Assembly: GCF_022827545.1 (NCBI RefSeq)
Contig: NZ_CP094669.1
Span: 509,001-573,000 of the forward strand
Reading direction: 5' to 3'
From: Hymenobacter tibetensis
GTDB lineage: Bacteria > Bacteroidota > Bacteroidia > Cytophagales > Hymenobacteraceae
Length of the DNA stretch: 64,000 nt
The position numbers and the translations under genes are program-made. Below the pieces are notes generated by a model, which was given only the letters and a program-made list of their open reading frames with translations, searched no databases and was not told the origin of the DNA. Positions 9,067 through 18,407 of the stretch are shown here, piece after piece. Position 1 is the first letter of the stretch, and each line of letters starts with the position of its first letter.

Positions 9067-9070
9067 TGCG

Positions 9071-9078
9071 TACCTTTG
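9071..9078 (+). promoter_or_regulatory. Bacteroidota -7 promoter element of the efflux operon
   Basis: TACCTTTG exactly matches TAnnTTTG and lies 15 bp before the ATG at 9094. No good -33 TTTG is found at the usual distance; that position falls inside the inverted repeat. Transcription would start close to the ATG. Confidence 0.6.
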
Positions 9079-9093
9079 GAGCCAGAAGCAACT

Positions 9094-9708
9094 ATGGAGA
9101 TTAAAGACCGCATCTTATTGGCAGCGCGTGAACTCTTCACCCTCCGGGGTATCAAGAGTGTATCGATGGACGACATTGCTACGCATCTGAGCATGTCGAA
9201 AAAAACACTCTACAAATGGTTCGAAAACAAAGACCAGATAGTGGAAGGCGTGATGCGCCATCACCTAGGCCAGACCCAGAGCGAATGTCAAACCATACTC
9301 TGTGGGGCTGAATCAGCTATTGCTGAGCTATTTGGGATGATGGATTGGATGAAAAGTCAGTTCACTGATATGCATCCCAGCATTTTCCATGATTTGCAGA
9401 AATATTATCCGGCGTCTTATAAGCTCTGGCTTGAACATAAAAACGACTACATCCTAGAACAGATAACCGACAACCTGCGCCGGGGCGTGCAAGAAGGCCT
9501 CTACCGCGCCGACCTTGATATCGATGTACTGGCTCGCCTACGCCTAGGGCAAATCGAAATGGCCTTTAACCCAGTGGTTTTCCCGCCCCGCATCTTCGAC
9601 CTGCAGCGGGTCTCGCTCATTACGCTAGAGCACTTTATGCTGGGCGTTGCCACCCTCAAGGGGCACAAGCTAATCAACCAATACCGTCACGTGACGGAAG
9701 AAGAATAA
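9094..9708 (+). CDS. TetR/AcrR-family transcriptional regulator of the adjacent efflux operon
   Basis: DNA-binding repressor, 204 residues. The N-terminus (MEIKDRILLAARELFTLRG) and the helix-turn-helix core (VSMDDIATHLSMSKKTLYKWF) are clear TetR_N features; the remaining helices form a variable ligand-binding domain. A TTG six codons upstream (9076) lies inside the -7 element, so the ATG at 9094 is chosen. Its stop codon overlaps by one base the first possible start of the TolC gene, showing a shared operon with the outer-membrane, adaptor and pump genes. Likely represses its own operon through the palindrome at 9039-9066. The inducer is unknown. Confidence 0.92.
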   Translation: MEIKDRILLAARELFTLRGIKSVSMDDIATHLSMSKKTLYKWFENKDQIVEGVMRHHLGQTQSECQTILCGAESAIAELFGMMDWMKSQFTDMHPSIFHDLQKYYPASYKLWLEHKNDYILEQITDNLRRGVQEGLYRADLDIDVLARLRLGQIEMAFNPVVFPPRIFDLQRVSLITLEHFMLGVATLKGHKLINQYRHVTEEE

Positions 9709-11291
9709 TGCCGCGTACCTCCCCTTCCACTATGCATTCCATGAGAACACGCTTCCGCATTCTGCTCGTAGCAGCAGGGGCAGGCTTGCTAAGTCTGCAG
9801 CCAGCGCTAGCCCAAACGCCTGCTACCGGTCAACCGGTGGCCAGCAGCGCGCCCATGTCCCTGACGCTGCAGCAGGCTATCGACTATGCGTTGCAAAACA
9901 AATCGACGCTGCAAAGCCAGCGCATCAACGAGCAGGTAGCCAGAGCCCGCATAGGCGAAATTAAAGCTACCGGCTTGCCCCAGATCAACGCCAACGCCGC
10001 CCTTACCGACAACTTCAAACTGCAACGGTCGCTCGTCGACTTTGGGGCGTTTGCGGGCGGTCCGGGTACTTTGGACGGTGCTCGGCTCACGCCGCAGCAA
10101 CTCGCTTCTGTGAATGCTGGCCAGGAAGTGGTGCTGGCGCCTGCTTACACGCCCGTGGAATCTGCTGGTCCACAGCCACTTGCATTTGGCTTACGGTTTG
10201 CCGGCAACACTTCGGCTTCGGCTTCGCAGCAACTCTTCAACGGCTCCTACCTATTGGGGCTGAAAGCCGCTAAAGTGTACGAGCAGCTTTCCGTGAAGCA
10301 AACCGTACAGACCGAGATTGAGGTGGTGGAGCAGGTATCGAAAGCCTACTACAGCACCCTGGTAGCGCGCGAGCGGCTGACGCTGCTGAACCGTAACGTA
10401 CAGCGCCTCGATACGCTGCTGTTCCAGACGCAACAGACCTTCAAGCAAGGTTTCGTTGAAAAGCTAGATGTGGACCGGCTGCAGGTGCAGGTAAACAACC
10501 TGAAAATCGAAGCCCAGAACGCTCAACGTTTGATTGACTTGAGCTTGGCGCTGCTTAAGTTCCAGATGGGCCTCGACCAGCGGCAGGGCGTAGAACTTAC
10601 GGGCGCCCTCGATGCAGCCGTTTTGGATGCCGAGCGCGACAAGCTGAAAAGTGCTGGCAGCGAGTTCGACTACAACAACCGCATCGAGTACTCGGTGCTC
10701 GAAACCCAGCGCGACCTAGCTGTGCTCGACATCCGCAACCGCCGGGCTGGCTACCTGCCAACCCTGAACCTGACGGCTGCCTACGGTTTCTTGGGCTCTG
10801 CGCCCAAGCTGGGCGAACTGCTTGAATTCCGTGGACCGAACTCCACCTACCTGTCGCCTAGCGGCCGCCCTATCCTCAACCAGAACTGGTTTGGTTTCGG
10901 CAATGTGGGCTTGGCGCTGAACATTCCCATCTTCGATGGCTTCCGTAAGAGATACTCTATTCAGCAAGGACGGCTGGCGCTGGAGCAAGTCAACAAAGGC
11001 TTCACTACCCTGCAGCAAAGCATCGACCTGGAGCGTCGGCAAGGCGAAACCACCTTGCAGAACAGCCTCGACGTGCTAGCCAACCAAAAGGCCAACCTCG
11101 ATTTGGCGACTGATGTGGCCCGCGTAGCCAAAATCAAGTTTCAGGAGGGCGTAGGCTCCAACCTGGAAGTAATTACGGCCGAAACCGACCTGCGCCAGGC
11201 ACAAACCAACTACTACTCGTCGTTGTACGATGCCCTGGTGGCTAAGGTGGACTTCGACAAAGCGGCTGGTACGCTGTATCAGAAAAAATAA
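9708..11291 (+). CDS. TolC-family outer membrane efflux protein
   Basis: Outer-membrane channel of a tripartite efflux system, passing substrates from the periplasm to the medium. The protein is up to 527 residues, with a signal peptide (MRTRFRILLVAAGAGLLSLQPALAQ) and two OEP repeats of long alpha-helices rich in Gln, Leu and Ala. Typical features include LTLQQAIDYALQN near the mature N-terminus, EVVEQVSKAYYSTLVARERL, and ANLDLATDVARVAKIKFQEG near the end. The first ATG overlaps the regulator stop (9708). Starts at 9732 or 9741 give a tighter signal peptide and are equally plausible. It is the second gene of the TetR-TolC-adaptor-RND operon. Confidence 0.92.
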   Translation: MPRTSPSTMHSMRTRFRILLVAAGAGLLSLQPALAQTPATGQPVASSAPMSLTLQQAIDYALQNKSTLQSQRINEQVARARIGEIKATGLPQINANAALTDNFKLQRSLVDFGAFAGGPGTLDGARLTPQQLASVNAGQEVVLAPAYTPVESAGPQPLAFGLRFAGNTSASASQQLFNGSYLLGLKAAKVYEQLSVKQTVQTEIEVVEQVSKAYYSTLVARERLTLLNRNVQRLDTLLFQTQQTFKQGFVEKLDVDRLQVQVNNLKIEAQNAQRLIDLSLALLKFQMGLDQRQGVELTGALDAAVLDAERDKLKSAGSEFDYNNRIEYSVLETQRDLAVLDIRNRRAGYLPTLNLTAAYGFLGSAPKLGELLEFRGPNSTYLSPSGRPILNQNWFGFGNVGLALNIPIFDGFRKRYSIQQGRLALEQVNKGFTTLQQSIDLERRQGETTLQNSLDVLANQKANLDLATDVARVAKIKFQEGVGSNLEVITAETDLRQAQTNYYSSLYDALVAKVDFDKAAGTLYQKK

Positions 11292-11391
11292 GCAGCTGGA
11301 AGCTGGCAGGCGGCGCAGGCAACAACACCTGCTTGGCTGCTTTCCAGCGTCTAGCTCCAAGCTCCAAACACTCTAGCATCTAGTTACTTCC
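11292..11391 (+). repeat. Hairpin-forming spacer between the TolC and adaptor genes
   Basis: GCTGGAA (11295-11301) pairs with TTCCAGC (11342-11348), with no T-run after it. A tandem-like run of agctccaagctcc follows. The sequence agctggaagctggcag here resembles the reverse complement of the spacer after the adaptor gene (12535-12560). These may be short dispersed repeats or transcript-processing signals. Confidence 0.35.
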
Positions 11392-12534
11392 ATGAAATAT
11401 CTCTCTTCTTCTGCTGTTCTTGCGTTGGCTCTGCTAGCCGCTTGCGGCCAACAAAAAGATCCATCGGCTGAACTCGCCGAACTGAAAAAGGAACAGGCTG
11501 CCACGCAGGCCAAAATTGCCGAGCTGGAATCGAAAGGTGGTGCCAAAGCCGGTGCTGAAGGTGGCGAAGCTGCTGCCGGCAACGCGAATGCAGTGCCGGT
11601 GTCCATCCTGAAAGTTGCGCCTGAAAGCTTCAAGAGCTACCTGGAAGTGCAGGGCCGGGCCGACTTCGACCAGAATGCTACCGTAGCAGCCCGTTCGGCT
11701 GGTACGCTCACCAGCGTGCGTGTGCGGCGCGGCGACCGGGTGAGCAAGGGCAAAGTACTGGCTTCCATTGATGCTTCGGTATTAGAAGCCAGCATTGCGG
11801 AGCTGCGCACCCGCATGGACTTGGCCCGCGTGATTTACGAAAAGCAGGACCGCCTCTGGAAACAACAGATCGGTACGGAAATTCAGTATCTGCAAGCCAA
11901 AAACAACTACGAGGCCTTGCAGCGCAACCTAACGACCCTCAATCGCCAGCGCGAACTGTACAGCGTGGTAGCGCCCTTCAGCGGTACCGTTGACGATGTA
12001 TTGCCTAAGCTCGGCGAAACAGTGGCAGCGGGTACGCCCGTGGTACGCCTCGTAAGCGGCCAGGGCGCCAAAATCGTAGCCGACGTGTCGGAGGCGTACG
12101 CTTCCCGCATCAAGGCCGGCGACAAGGCGCTGGTAACCATTCCGGATCTGGGCAGCGAAGAACTACCCGCTACCGTACGGGTGGTGAGCCAGACCATCAA
12201 CCCTACCAGCCGCACCTTCACCGTGGAGCTGCGCCTGACTGGTAACGGAGCCGCCCGCCTGAGCCCGAACATGGTGGCTACCGTGCGTGTTCAGAATTAT
12301 GACCGTCCGAATGCCACCGTGTTGCCCGTTGATTTGGTGCAGCGCGATGAGCAGAACAGCTACGTGCTGGTAGTGCAGGAAAAGAACGGAAAGAAGGTGG
12401 CTGCCAAGCGCGTGATTCAGGTTGGCAACACCTACAACGGCAAGGTGGAAGTTACCAGCGGTCTGCAAACTAATGATCAAGTTATTTCGGCAGGCTATCA
12501 AAATCTCAATGAAGGTCAGGCCGTTAGCATCTAA
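11392..12534 (+). CDS. RND efflux periplasmic adaptor (membrane fusion lipoprotein)
   Basis: Bridges the inner-membrane pump and the TolC channel. The 380-residue product has a lipoprotein signal with the lipobox LLAAC (Cys18). A Glu/Ala-rich coiled coil follows at about 25-50, then the HlyD/AcrA-like lipoyl region ([23 protein letters not shown]). The alpha-hairpin comes next, then the second lipoyl half ([20 protein letters not shown]), beta-barrel and membrane-proximal domains. Lipid anchoring is expected to hold it on the inner membrane. Its place between the TolC and RND genes supports one tripartite machine. Confidence 0.93.
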   Translation: MKYLSSSAVLALALLAACGQQKDPSAELAELKKEQAATQAKIAELESKGGAKAGAEGGEAAAGNANAVPVSILKVAPESFKSYLEVQGRADFDQNATVAARSAGTLTSVRVRRGDRVSKGKVLASIDASVLEASIAELRTRMDLARVIYEKQDRLWKQQIGTEIQYLQAKNNYEALQRNLTTLNRQRELYSVVAPFSGTVDDVLPKLGETVAAGTPVVRLVSGQGAKIVADVSEAYASRIKAGDKALVTIPDLGSEELPATVRVVSQTINPTSRTFTVELRLTGNGAARLSPNMVATVRVQNYDRPNATVLPVDLVQRDEQNSYVLVVQEKNGKKVAAKRVIQVGNTYNGKVEVTSGLQTNDQVISAGYQNLNEGQAVSI

Positions 12535-12671
12535 CAACTGGCAGCTTTCAGCTACAAGCTTTGCCTTGCCGTCTGTTGCTCGTGACTTCGTGACTTATAG
12601 CCCTAAACCAGAAAGCCATTCGTCCATTCAAGCCGGAAGCGTAGCGCTTACCGCTTGTAGCTAAATTAAAT

Positions 12672-15600
12672 ATGCAAGACGTAGAAAAAGAATTTGGCCC
12701 TACCAGTTGGTCTATTGATAACAAGACCAGCATCTACATTATCACGCTCATCTTATGCGTAGCGGGCATTTTTGCCTACATCAAGCTGGGCAAAGAGAAC
12801 TTCCCCGACATCGTAATTCCGCGTATCATCGTGGCCACGGTGTATCCAGGTACTTCGCCGGCCGACATCGAGAACTTGGTGACGCGCCAGTTGGAGAAGG
12901 AAATCAAGTCGGTGAACGGGGTGAAGAAAATCAACTCCACCTCCAACCAGGACTATTGCATCGTTGACATCGAGTTCAACTCCAACGTGGACGTGCAGTA
13001 CGCCAAGCAGCTCATCAAAGACGCCGTCGATAAAGCCGCCGATGAGTTGCCCAACGACTTGCCTTCGCCGCCTACTGTGAACGAAGTGAACTTGTCGGAG
13101 CTGCCGATTATGCAGATCAACTTGGCCGGCAACTTGCCGAGCAGCCAGTTGAAAAAGTATGCCGACGACTTCCAGGATAAAATTGAAGCCCTGCCCGAAA
13201 TCACCCGTGTAGATATCGTGGGTGCCCTCGACCAGCAGGTGAACGTGGACGTGGACCTCTACAAGCTCCAGGCTTCGCGCCTGAGCTTCGGCGACATCGA
13301 GCGGGCCATTGCCAGCGAGAACATCACCATTTCGGGTGGTTCTATTGACGTAGGCGACCAAACGCGGGCCGTGCGGGTAGCCGGCCAATACGCTCGGGCT
13401 GCCGACATTGCCAACATTCAAGTGAAAAACCTGAATGGCTCGTCGGTGCGGCTCGGTGATATTGCCACGGTGGAAGATGCGTTCAAAGACCGCGAAAGCT
13501 ACGCTCGCCTCGACGGCAAAACGTCGATCAGCCTGAACGTAGTGAAGCGCCAGGGCGAAAACCTGATTGAGGCTTCCGACAAGATCAAGGAGATTATCAA
13601 AGACTCCAAGTCTTCGCTGCCTACCGAACTGGACATCACCATCACCGGTGACACCTCCAACGACACCCGCGTAACCCTCAACGACCTGATCAACACCATT
13701 ATCATCGGTTTCATCCTCGTGACCGTGATTCTGATGTTCTTCATGGGTACCACCAACGCCTTGTTCGTAGGCTTGTCGGTGCCGATTTCCATGTTCCTGG
13801 CTTTCCTGATGCTGCCCGTCATGGACTTCTCGCTGAACATGATTGTGCTGTTCGCCTTCTTGCTAGCCCTCGGTATTGTGGTGGACGACGCTATTGTGGT
13901 AATCGAAAACACGCACCGTTTGCTCCATGAGCACCCCAACCTAACCACCGCCCAGGCCGCTAAATTTGCGGCGGGTGAGGTGTTCATACCCGTATTAGCA
14001 GGTACGCTAACCACCGTAGCGCCCTTCGTGCCGCTGATGTTCTGGCCGGGTATCGTGGGTAGCTTCATGTTCTACCTGCCCGTTACGCTGATTATCACGC
14101 TCATGTCGTCGCTGATTGTGGCCTTCATCATGAACCCGGTATTTGCCGTGAGCTTCATGCAGCGCGAAGACCACGCTGGCGAACATAAGGTGGAAGGCAA
14201 GCCAAGATTGTCCCGCGGCTTCCTCATCGCCTTGGGCGTACTGGCTCTGATTGCGCTTATCGGTTATGTGAGCGGCTCGACCTTCCTGGGCAACTTGTTC
14301 GTCACCATCCTGGTGCTGTGCTTGCTCAACGAGTTCGTATTTGTGCACATGATTGCCGGGTTCCAAACCAGAGTGCTGCCCCGCATGCAGCACGGGTATG
14401 GCCGCTTGGTGAACTGGGCCATCAACTGGCCGAAGCTCATCATGACAAGCATGGTGGTCCTGTTTGTTTTGTCGGTAATGGCAGTAGGAGCCCGCAAGCC
14501 TAAGGTGGACTTCTTCCCCAAAGGCGACCCCAAGTTCATCTACTCCTACCTAAAGATGCCAGTTGGTACGCGGGTAGAAGTAACGGACTCGGTGGCGCGG
14601 GAACTGGAGAAGCGTATCTACGGTGTAATCGGCCGCAACAACCACGACGTGGAATCGGTGATTACCAACGTCGCCATTGGTGCCGGCGACCCAGGCGAAG
14701 CGACGGCTACGGGTGTGTCGCAATCCAACCTGGCCAAAGTAGCAGTGGCTTTCAAGGAAACCAGTGAGCGTACCGGCGTTCCTACCAGCACCTACATGAA
14801 CAAGATTCGGGAGGTGGTGAAAGGTATTCCCGGCGCCGAAGTTTCGGTTGACCAAGAGTCTAGCGGTCCGCCGACCGGTAAGGAAATTGCCATTGAAGTA
14901 GCCGGCGACGATTATCAGCAGCTGGCGGCTCTCTCGAAGAAGGTGGAGCGCTATGTTGATTCGCTGAACATTGGCGGCATCGAGGATCTGCGCTCCAACC
15001 TGGAAGACCGCAACCCTGAAATTGCGGTTAACATCAACCGGGTGCGGGCCAACCGCGAAGGTATCAGCACAGCTCAGATTGGTTCGGAAGTCCGCACGGC
15101 CATCTATGGTTTCGAAGCCAGCAAATTCAAGACTTCCGACGACGATTACCCCATTCAGGTGCGCTACGCCCAGCCTTACCGCGACGACGTGGATGCCATC
15201 CTGAATGCGCCCCTCTCGTTCCGTGATGCTACCGGCCAGATCCGTCAGGTACCGATTTCGGCCGTGGCCGACGTGGACTACAGCACCACCTATGGTGGCA
15301 TCAAGCGCAAAGACGTGAAGCGCGTTATCACTATCTCGTCGAACGTGCTTAACGGATTTACGGGCCCCGATGTGGTAGCGCAGATTGACCGCGCCTTGCA
15401 ATCTTACCCAACGCCGCCCGGCTATACTATCAAAATGGGTGGTGCGCAGGAAGACCAGCAGGAAACCAGCGACTTCTTGGGCGTAGCCGCCATCGGCGCC
15501 ATCGGCCTGATCTTCTTGGTGTTGGTGATGCAGTTCAACTCGATTAGCAAGCCGCTCATCATCCTAACCGAAATTATCTTCTCGGTGATTGGGGTAATGC

Positions 15601-16112
15601 TCGGGCTGGCCATTACGGGCATGAACATCAGTATCGTAATGACCGGGGTAGGTATTATTGCCTTGGCAGGTATTGTGGTGAAGAACGGTATTCTGCTCGT
15701 TGAATTCACGGACATGCTCCGCTCACAGGGCATGCCACTCCGGGAGGCCATTGTGCTGGCCGGACGTACGCGCCTGAACCCCGTGATTCTGACGGCCACA
15801 GCCGCTACCCTCGGCTTGATTCCGTTGGCTATCGGCCTCAATATCGACTTCTACGAGCTGTTCAACAGCGGCCACCCGAACTTCTTCATCGGGGGTGAGT
15901 CGGTGGTTTTCTGGGGGCCCTTGGCTTGGACCATCATTTTTGGTCTGGTGTTTGCGACCGGTATTACGCTGCTAGTAGTACCCGTGATGTACCTGATTAC
16001 GGAGCGCATCAAAGAGAAGGTGGGCCGTCATCCGGCTGGCCATCCTCCGGTGTCACCCGACGGTACTGAAAAAGTACGGCCAGCTGCCTCGCCAGCTATG
16101 GCCGAAGTTTAG
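12672..16112 (+). CDS. RND-family efflux permease (HAE1/AcrB-like)
   Basis: Proton-driven inner-membrane pump, 1146 residues, somewhat longer than AcrB (about 1050). It has a first helix near residues 17-35, a large periplasmic loop, then transmembrane segments with the proton-relay motif LGIVVDDAIVVIENTHR (D405, D406). A second large periplasmic loop starts near 600, and there is a final helix bundle. An extra hydrophobic stretch of about 80 residues (around 505-585) sits between the two halves and accounts for part of the extra length. The C-terminus is a short Pro-rich soluble tail. Drug specificity cannot be read from the sequence. Confidence 0.94.
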   Translation: MQDVEKEFGPTSWSIDNKTSIYIITLILCVAGIFAYIKLGKENFPDIVIPRIIVATVYPGTSPADIENLVTRQLEKEIKSVNGVKKINSTSNQDYCIVDIEFNSNVDVQYAKQLIKDAVDKAADELPNDLPSPPTVNEVNLSELPIMQINLAGNLPSSQLKKYADDFQDKIEALPEITRVDIVGALDQQVNVDVDLYKLQASRLSFGDIERAIASENITISGGSIDVGDQTRAVRVAGQYARAADIANIQVKNLNGSSVRLGDIATVEDAFKDRESYARLDGKTSISLNVVKRQGENLIEASDKIKEIIKDSKSSLPTELDITITGDTSNDTRVTLNDLINTIIIGFILVTVILMFFMGTTNALFVGLSVPISMFLAFLMLPVMDFSLNMIVLFAFLLALGIVVDDAIVVIENTHRLLHEHPNLTTAQAAKFAAGEVFIPVLAGTLTTVAPFVPLMFWPGIVGSFMFYLPVTLIITLMSSLIVAFIMNPVFAVSFMQREDHAGEHKVEGKPRLSRGFLIALGVLALIALIGYVSGSTFLGNLFVTILVLCLLNEFVFVHMIAGFQTRVLPRMQHGYGRLVNWAINWPKLIMTSMVVLFVLSVMAVGARKPKVDFFPKGDPKFIYSYLKMPVGTRVEVTDSVARELEKRIYGVIGRNNHDVESVITNVAIGAGDPGEATATGVSQSNLAKVAVAFKETSERTGVPTSTYMNKIREVVKGIPGAEVSVDQESSGPPTGKEIAIEVAGDDYQQLAALSKKVERYVDSLNIGGIEDLRSNLEDRNPEIAVNINRVRANREGISTAQIGSEVRTAIYGFEASKFKTSDDDYPIQVRYAQPYRDDVDAILNAPLSFRDATGQIRQVPISAVADVDYSTTYGGIKRKDVKRVITISSNVLNGFTGPDVVAQIDRALQSYPTPPGYTIKMGGAQEDQQETSDFLGVAAIGAIGLIFLVLVMQFNSISKPLIILTEIIFSVIGVMLGLAITGMNISIVMTGVGIIALAGIVVKNGILLVEFTDMLRSQGMPLREAIVLAGRTRLNPVILTATAATLGLIPLAIGLNIDFYELFNSGHPNFFIGGESVVFWGPLAWTIIFGLVFATGITLLVVPVMYLITERIKEKVGRHPAGHPPVSPDGTEKVRPAASPAMAEV

Positions 16113-16179
16113 ATTCACTGTTTTTGGAGTAGGGTGCAACCCTTTTCATAGTTGGTGCCCTCTTTCGTCTGACCAGATG

Positions 16180-16217
16180 GGAGGGGCACTAATTAGGCTG
16201 CTAGCCCCTCCTTTTAT
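16180..16217 (+). terminator. Terminator of the efflux operon
   Basis: GGAGGGGC (16180-16187) pairs with GCCCCTCC (16204-16211), followed by TTTTATTT. It lies about 70 bp after the pump gene stop. Confidence 0.75.
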
Positions 16218-16251
16218 TTAAGATACTCTTGTTCTTTGTCGTTTCCCTCTC

Positions 16252-16512
16252 ATGATTTCTTCAACGACTCCCGCCTCAAAAACCATTCAGCAGCAAGTGC
16301 TGCGTATCATCAGCAAGCGCAAGTCCATTAAGCCGCAGCGCCTGCGTATCGGTAGCAACCTCAGCCGCGAGCTGGGTTTCGACACGGTTGATGTTGTAGA
16401 CATTATCATTGAGTTGGAGCGCAGCTTCCACATCACCATCCCCGACGAAGTTCCCCTGGCTACCGTCGGCGACTTGGTGAGCTACGTAGTCTCGCACGCG
16501 CGCGCCGCCTAG
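16252..16512 (+). CDS. Acyl-carrier-protein-like protein lacking the DSL serine
   Basis: 86 residues with the four-helix acyl carrier pattern: SNLSRELGFDTVDVVDIIIELERSF is split across helix II, and ITIPDE precedes helix III. In true carriers the helix II start reads D-S-L and the serine carries phosphopantetheine. Here it reads D44-T45-V46, so the attachment serine is replaced by threonine. The protein may therefore be a non-acylated structural relative, or be modified in an unusual way. It stands alone, with terminators on both sides and no fatty-acid or polyketide genes nearby. The ATG at 16252 gives a Ser/Thr-rich start; the fold call rests on pattern. Confidence 0.75.
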   Translation: MISSTTPASKTIQQQVLRIISKRKSIKPQRLRIGSNLSRELGFDTVDVVDIIIELERSFHITIPDEVPLATVGDLVSYVVSHARAA

Positions 16513-16555
16513 ATTTGTTTTCCTTGCTGGTTGCTGTTGAATGGCAGCTGACATC

Positions 16556-16590
16556 AAAAAAGGCCTGTATCATATGATACAGGCCTTTTT
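16556..16590. terminator. Bidirectional terminator, perfect palindrome
   Basis: AAAAAAGGCCTGTAT and its exact complement ATACAGGCCTTTTTT-type arm flank CATATG. A-runs and T-runs at both ends let it serve the carrier-like gene (+) and the YkvA gene (-). Confidence 0.9.
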
Positions 16591-16628
16591 CGTATTCGGT
16601 GAGTTTGTGCTACCGGCTGGCGGTGTGG

Positions 16629-17321
16629 TTAGCGGTTGTTTCCGCCTGGGTCGCCACCGGTGAAACCAGTATCGCTGCCGTAGCGGCTGCTGTCGGTGGT
16701 GTTGGCTGGAATGTCGGCGTGCGGCTTGGCCTCGGTGGCAGGGCCCGTACTGATGGGTTCACTGGATGCGGGGCGGCTGCTTTCCGGCGAACCAAGACCT
16801 GAGTCCGTGTTGGAAGTGCGGGGCGCGCTAGCGGAAGTCACGTCGGTAGCGGCAGTGTAGTTGTCTGAAGAAGAGGTGCTGTTTGAAATCTCTACCACGG
16901 AAGGACGCGTGGCTTCCCAAGCGGTGAACTTGTCCATCTCTTCCTTGATGGTGGTGCTAAACCACGCAACCAGCGCCATGTCATCGAGCAAGCCTAGTAC
17001 CGGAATAAAGTCCGGAATCAGGTCGATAGGGCTCAAGAAGTAAAGCGTAACGGCTATGGCGGCTACCACGGTGGTTGTGGGCAAACCCTGATACTCGCCC
17101 GATACGGAGGCGCGGATCAGGCGGAAGAGCGTTTGGATGGTTTCCCACGCTTCGTGCGCAATAGAACCAATATCGTTCTTCTCGCTCGCTTTTTTGTACG
17201 CGTCATTCAACAGCTGCTTCACGCGGGTGGGCCGCTTCAGATACTCTTCTGCCGTACCCAAAAACTTTTTGAAGAGTGGCGACGAGGCTATCTGGTCGCC
17301 CTGAGGATTTTGCTTAGCCAT
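16629..17321 (-). CDS. YkvA-family (DUF1232) membrane protein with a Ser/Thr-rich tail
   Basis: Molecular function unknown. The 230-residue protein has a helical N-terminal part of about 85 residues. The DUF1232 core follows at about 85-125, with the hallmark LSPIDLIPDFIPVLGLLDD next to a hydrophobic helix (TVVAAIAVTLYF). The last 90 residues or so are low-complexity, rich in Ser, Thr, Pro and Gly, and are likely disordered. The start MAKQNPQGDQ at 17321 is the only suitable ATG. It is monocistronic and convergent with the carrier-like gene across a shared terminator. The disordered tail is longer than is usual for YkvA proteins. Confidence 0.85.
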   Translation of the reverse strand: MAKQNPQGDQIASSPLFKKFLGTAEEYLKRPTRVKQLLNDAYKKASEKNDIGSIAHEAWETIQTLFRLIRASVSGEYQGLPTTTVVAAIAVTLYFLSPIDLIPDFIPVLGLLDDMALVAWFSTTIKEEMDKFTAWEATRPSVVEISNSTSSSDNYTAATDVTSASAPRTSNTDSGLGSPESSRPASSEPISTGPATEAKPHADIPANTTDSSRYGSDTGFTGGDPGGNNR

Positions 17322-17437
17322 ATGCGGAAAAACTTAGGAGTGGAAGGTGTGGCCGTAAAAGTAGCCCCAACTAGTGTTGCCTGCCTATACTGTTTCAGCG
17401 CAAAATAGTTATCTGGGGCGCTCCGGGTACCCCAAAC

Positions 17438-17470
17438 AAAAAGCCCTGTTCGCGCACGACCAGGGCTTGT
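17438..17470 (-). terminator. Terminator after the NlpC/P60 gene
   Basis: AAGCCCTG (17441-17448) pairs with CAGGGCTT (17461-17468). On the minus strand the stem is followed by TTTTTG. It lies about 30 bp after the stop. Confidence 0.8.
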
Positions 17471-17496
17471 ATAGAAAAGGAACGTTCGGTGGCCGT

Positions 17497-18102
17497 TTAG
17501 TTGGTTTCAACGCGGCCCGCAGCGTAGAAGTTGCGGTGGTAGTATTGCTGCTGCAAGGAACTCACCATAACGCCGCCGTTGCAGGCTGAATGAGCAAACT
17601 TGCCGTCTTTCAGGTAGATACCCACGTGGTAGATGGGCTGGCCCGGACCCCGGCGGAAAAACACCAAGTCTCCGGTTTCCATGTTGTCTTTCTCTACGCG
17701 CTTCACGCTGTTGAACATGGAGTGGGAGCTGCGTTCCAGCGTGATGCCGTACACTTCTTTGTAAACGCGGGTCACGAAGCCGGAGCAGTCGGTGCCTTTC
17801 TTGGAGTTGCTGCCGTAGCGGTAGGGAGTCCCAATCCAGTCGAGGACGGTACGCAGCAGGTCTTTGTTTTCGGTGCGTGCTAAGTGAACACCTAAAGCCT
17901 GGTCGTAGTAATCGTACGCAGCGGAGTCGCTGGTAAGGGTGCTTGATTTTTTGTCTTCCTCGTCGTCCGTGAAGGAGAAGAGGGAGGCTTCGGCAGTGAT
18001 GAGGGCCGAAGAGGAACTGGTGGAGCGAGCAGGTGTGTGTTCGAAGAAGAAGGAGAGGGCCATGGAGGCCGCGGCGAGGCAATACAGGGGAATGTGCTTC
18101 AT
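17497..18102 (-). CDS. Secreted NlpC/P60 cell-wall endopeptidase
   Basis: Cysteine peptidase likely cutting peptidoglycan stem peptides (gamma-D-Glu-diamino acid bonds in the family). The 201-residue precursor has an N-terminal hydrophobic export signal (MKHIPLYCLAAASMALSFFF). A short acidic linker comes next, then the P60 domain from about 80. The catalytic triad is visible: C106 in TDCSGFV, H159 in YHVGIYL and H171 in FAHSA. The frame is open upstream to 18276, but the ATG at 18102 begins exactly at the signal peptide. It is monocistronic with its own terminator. Confidence 0.9.
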   Translation of the reverse strand: MKHIPLYCLAAASMALSFFFEHTPARSTSSSSALITAEASLFSFTDDEEDKKSSTLTSDSAAYDYYDQALGVHLARTENKDLLRTVLDWIGTPYRYGSNSKKGTDCSGFVTRVYKEVYGITLERSSHSMFNSVKRVEKDNMETGDLVFFRRGPGQPIYHVGIYLKDGKFAHSACNGGVMVSSLQQQYYHRNFYAAGRVETN

Positions 18103-18407
18103 TGTCCGTCGTGGGGTGGCAAAATAGGTTTTCGGGGTATGCCGAAGGAACCGGAAGTACTTCTTAATTCGATAGAAGCAGGTTGAAAAGAGAGGCAAAT
18201 AAGACTTGTAAACAACCGGAAAAGCAACGGGATATTGCTTTGGGTATAGGCTAAAGCTAAACCCAAAATGCGCCACTATCCAAGTTTGAAGCTGGAAATG
18301 GCATAATATTCTTGTTAAAAGCTAACTTATTGTTGAAAACAGCGTGCAACTTTGCGTAACCAAGTTGCTGGTTTACAACGTATAACCGCCCCTCTCACCC
18401 TCGCCCC

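Noticed and set aside
14550-15401. 283-residue minus-strand frame opposite the RND pump gene
   Set aside because: Shadow of the pump gene; no start context or domain.
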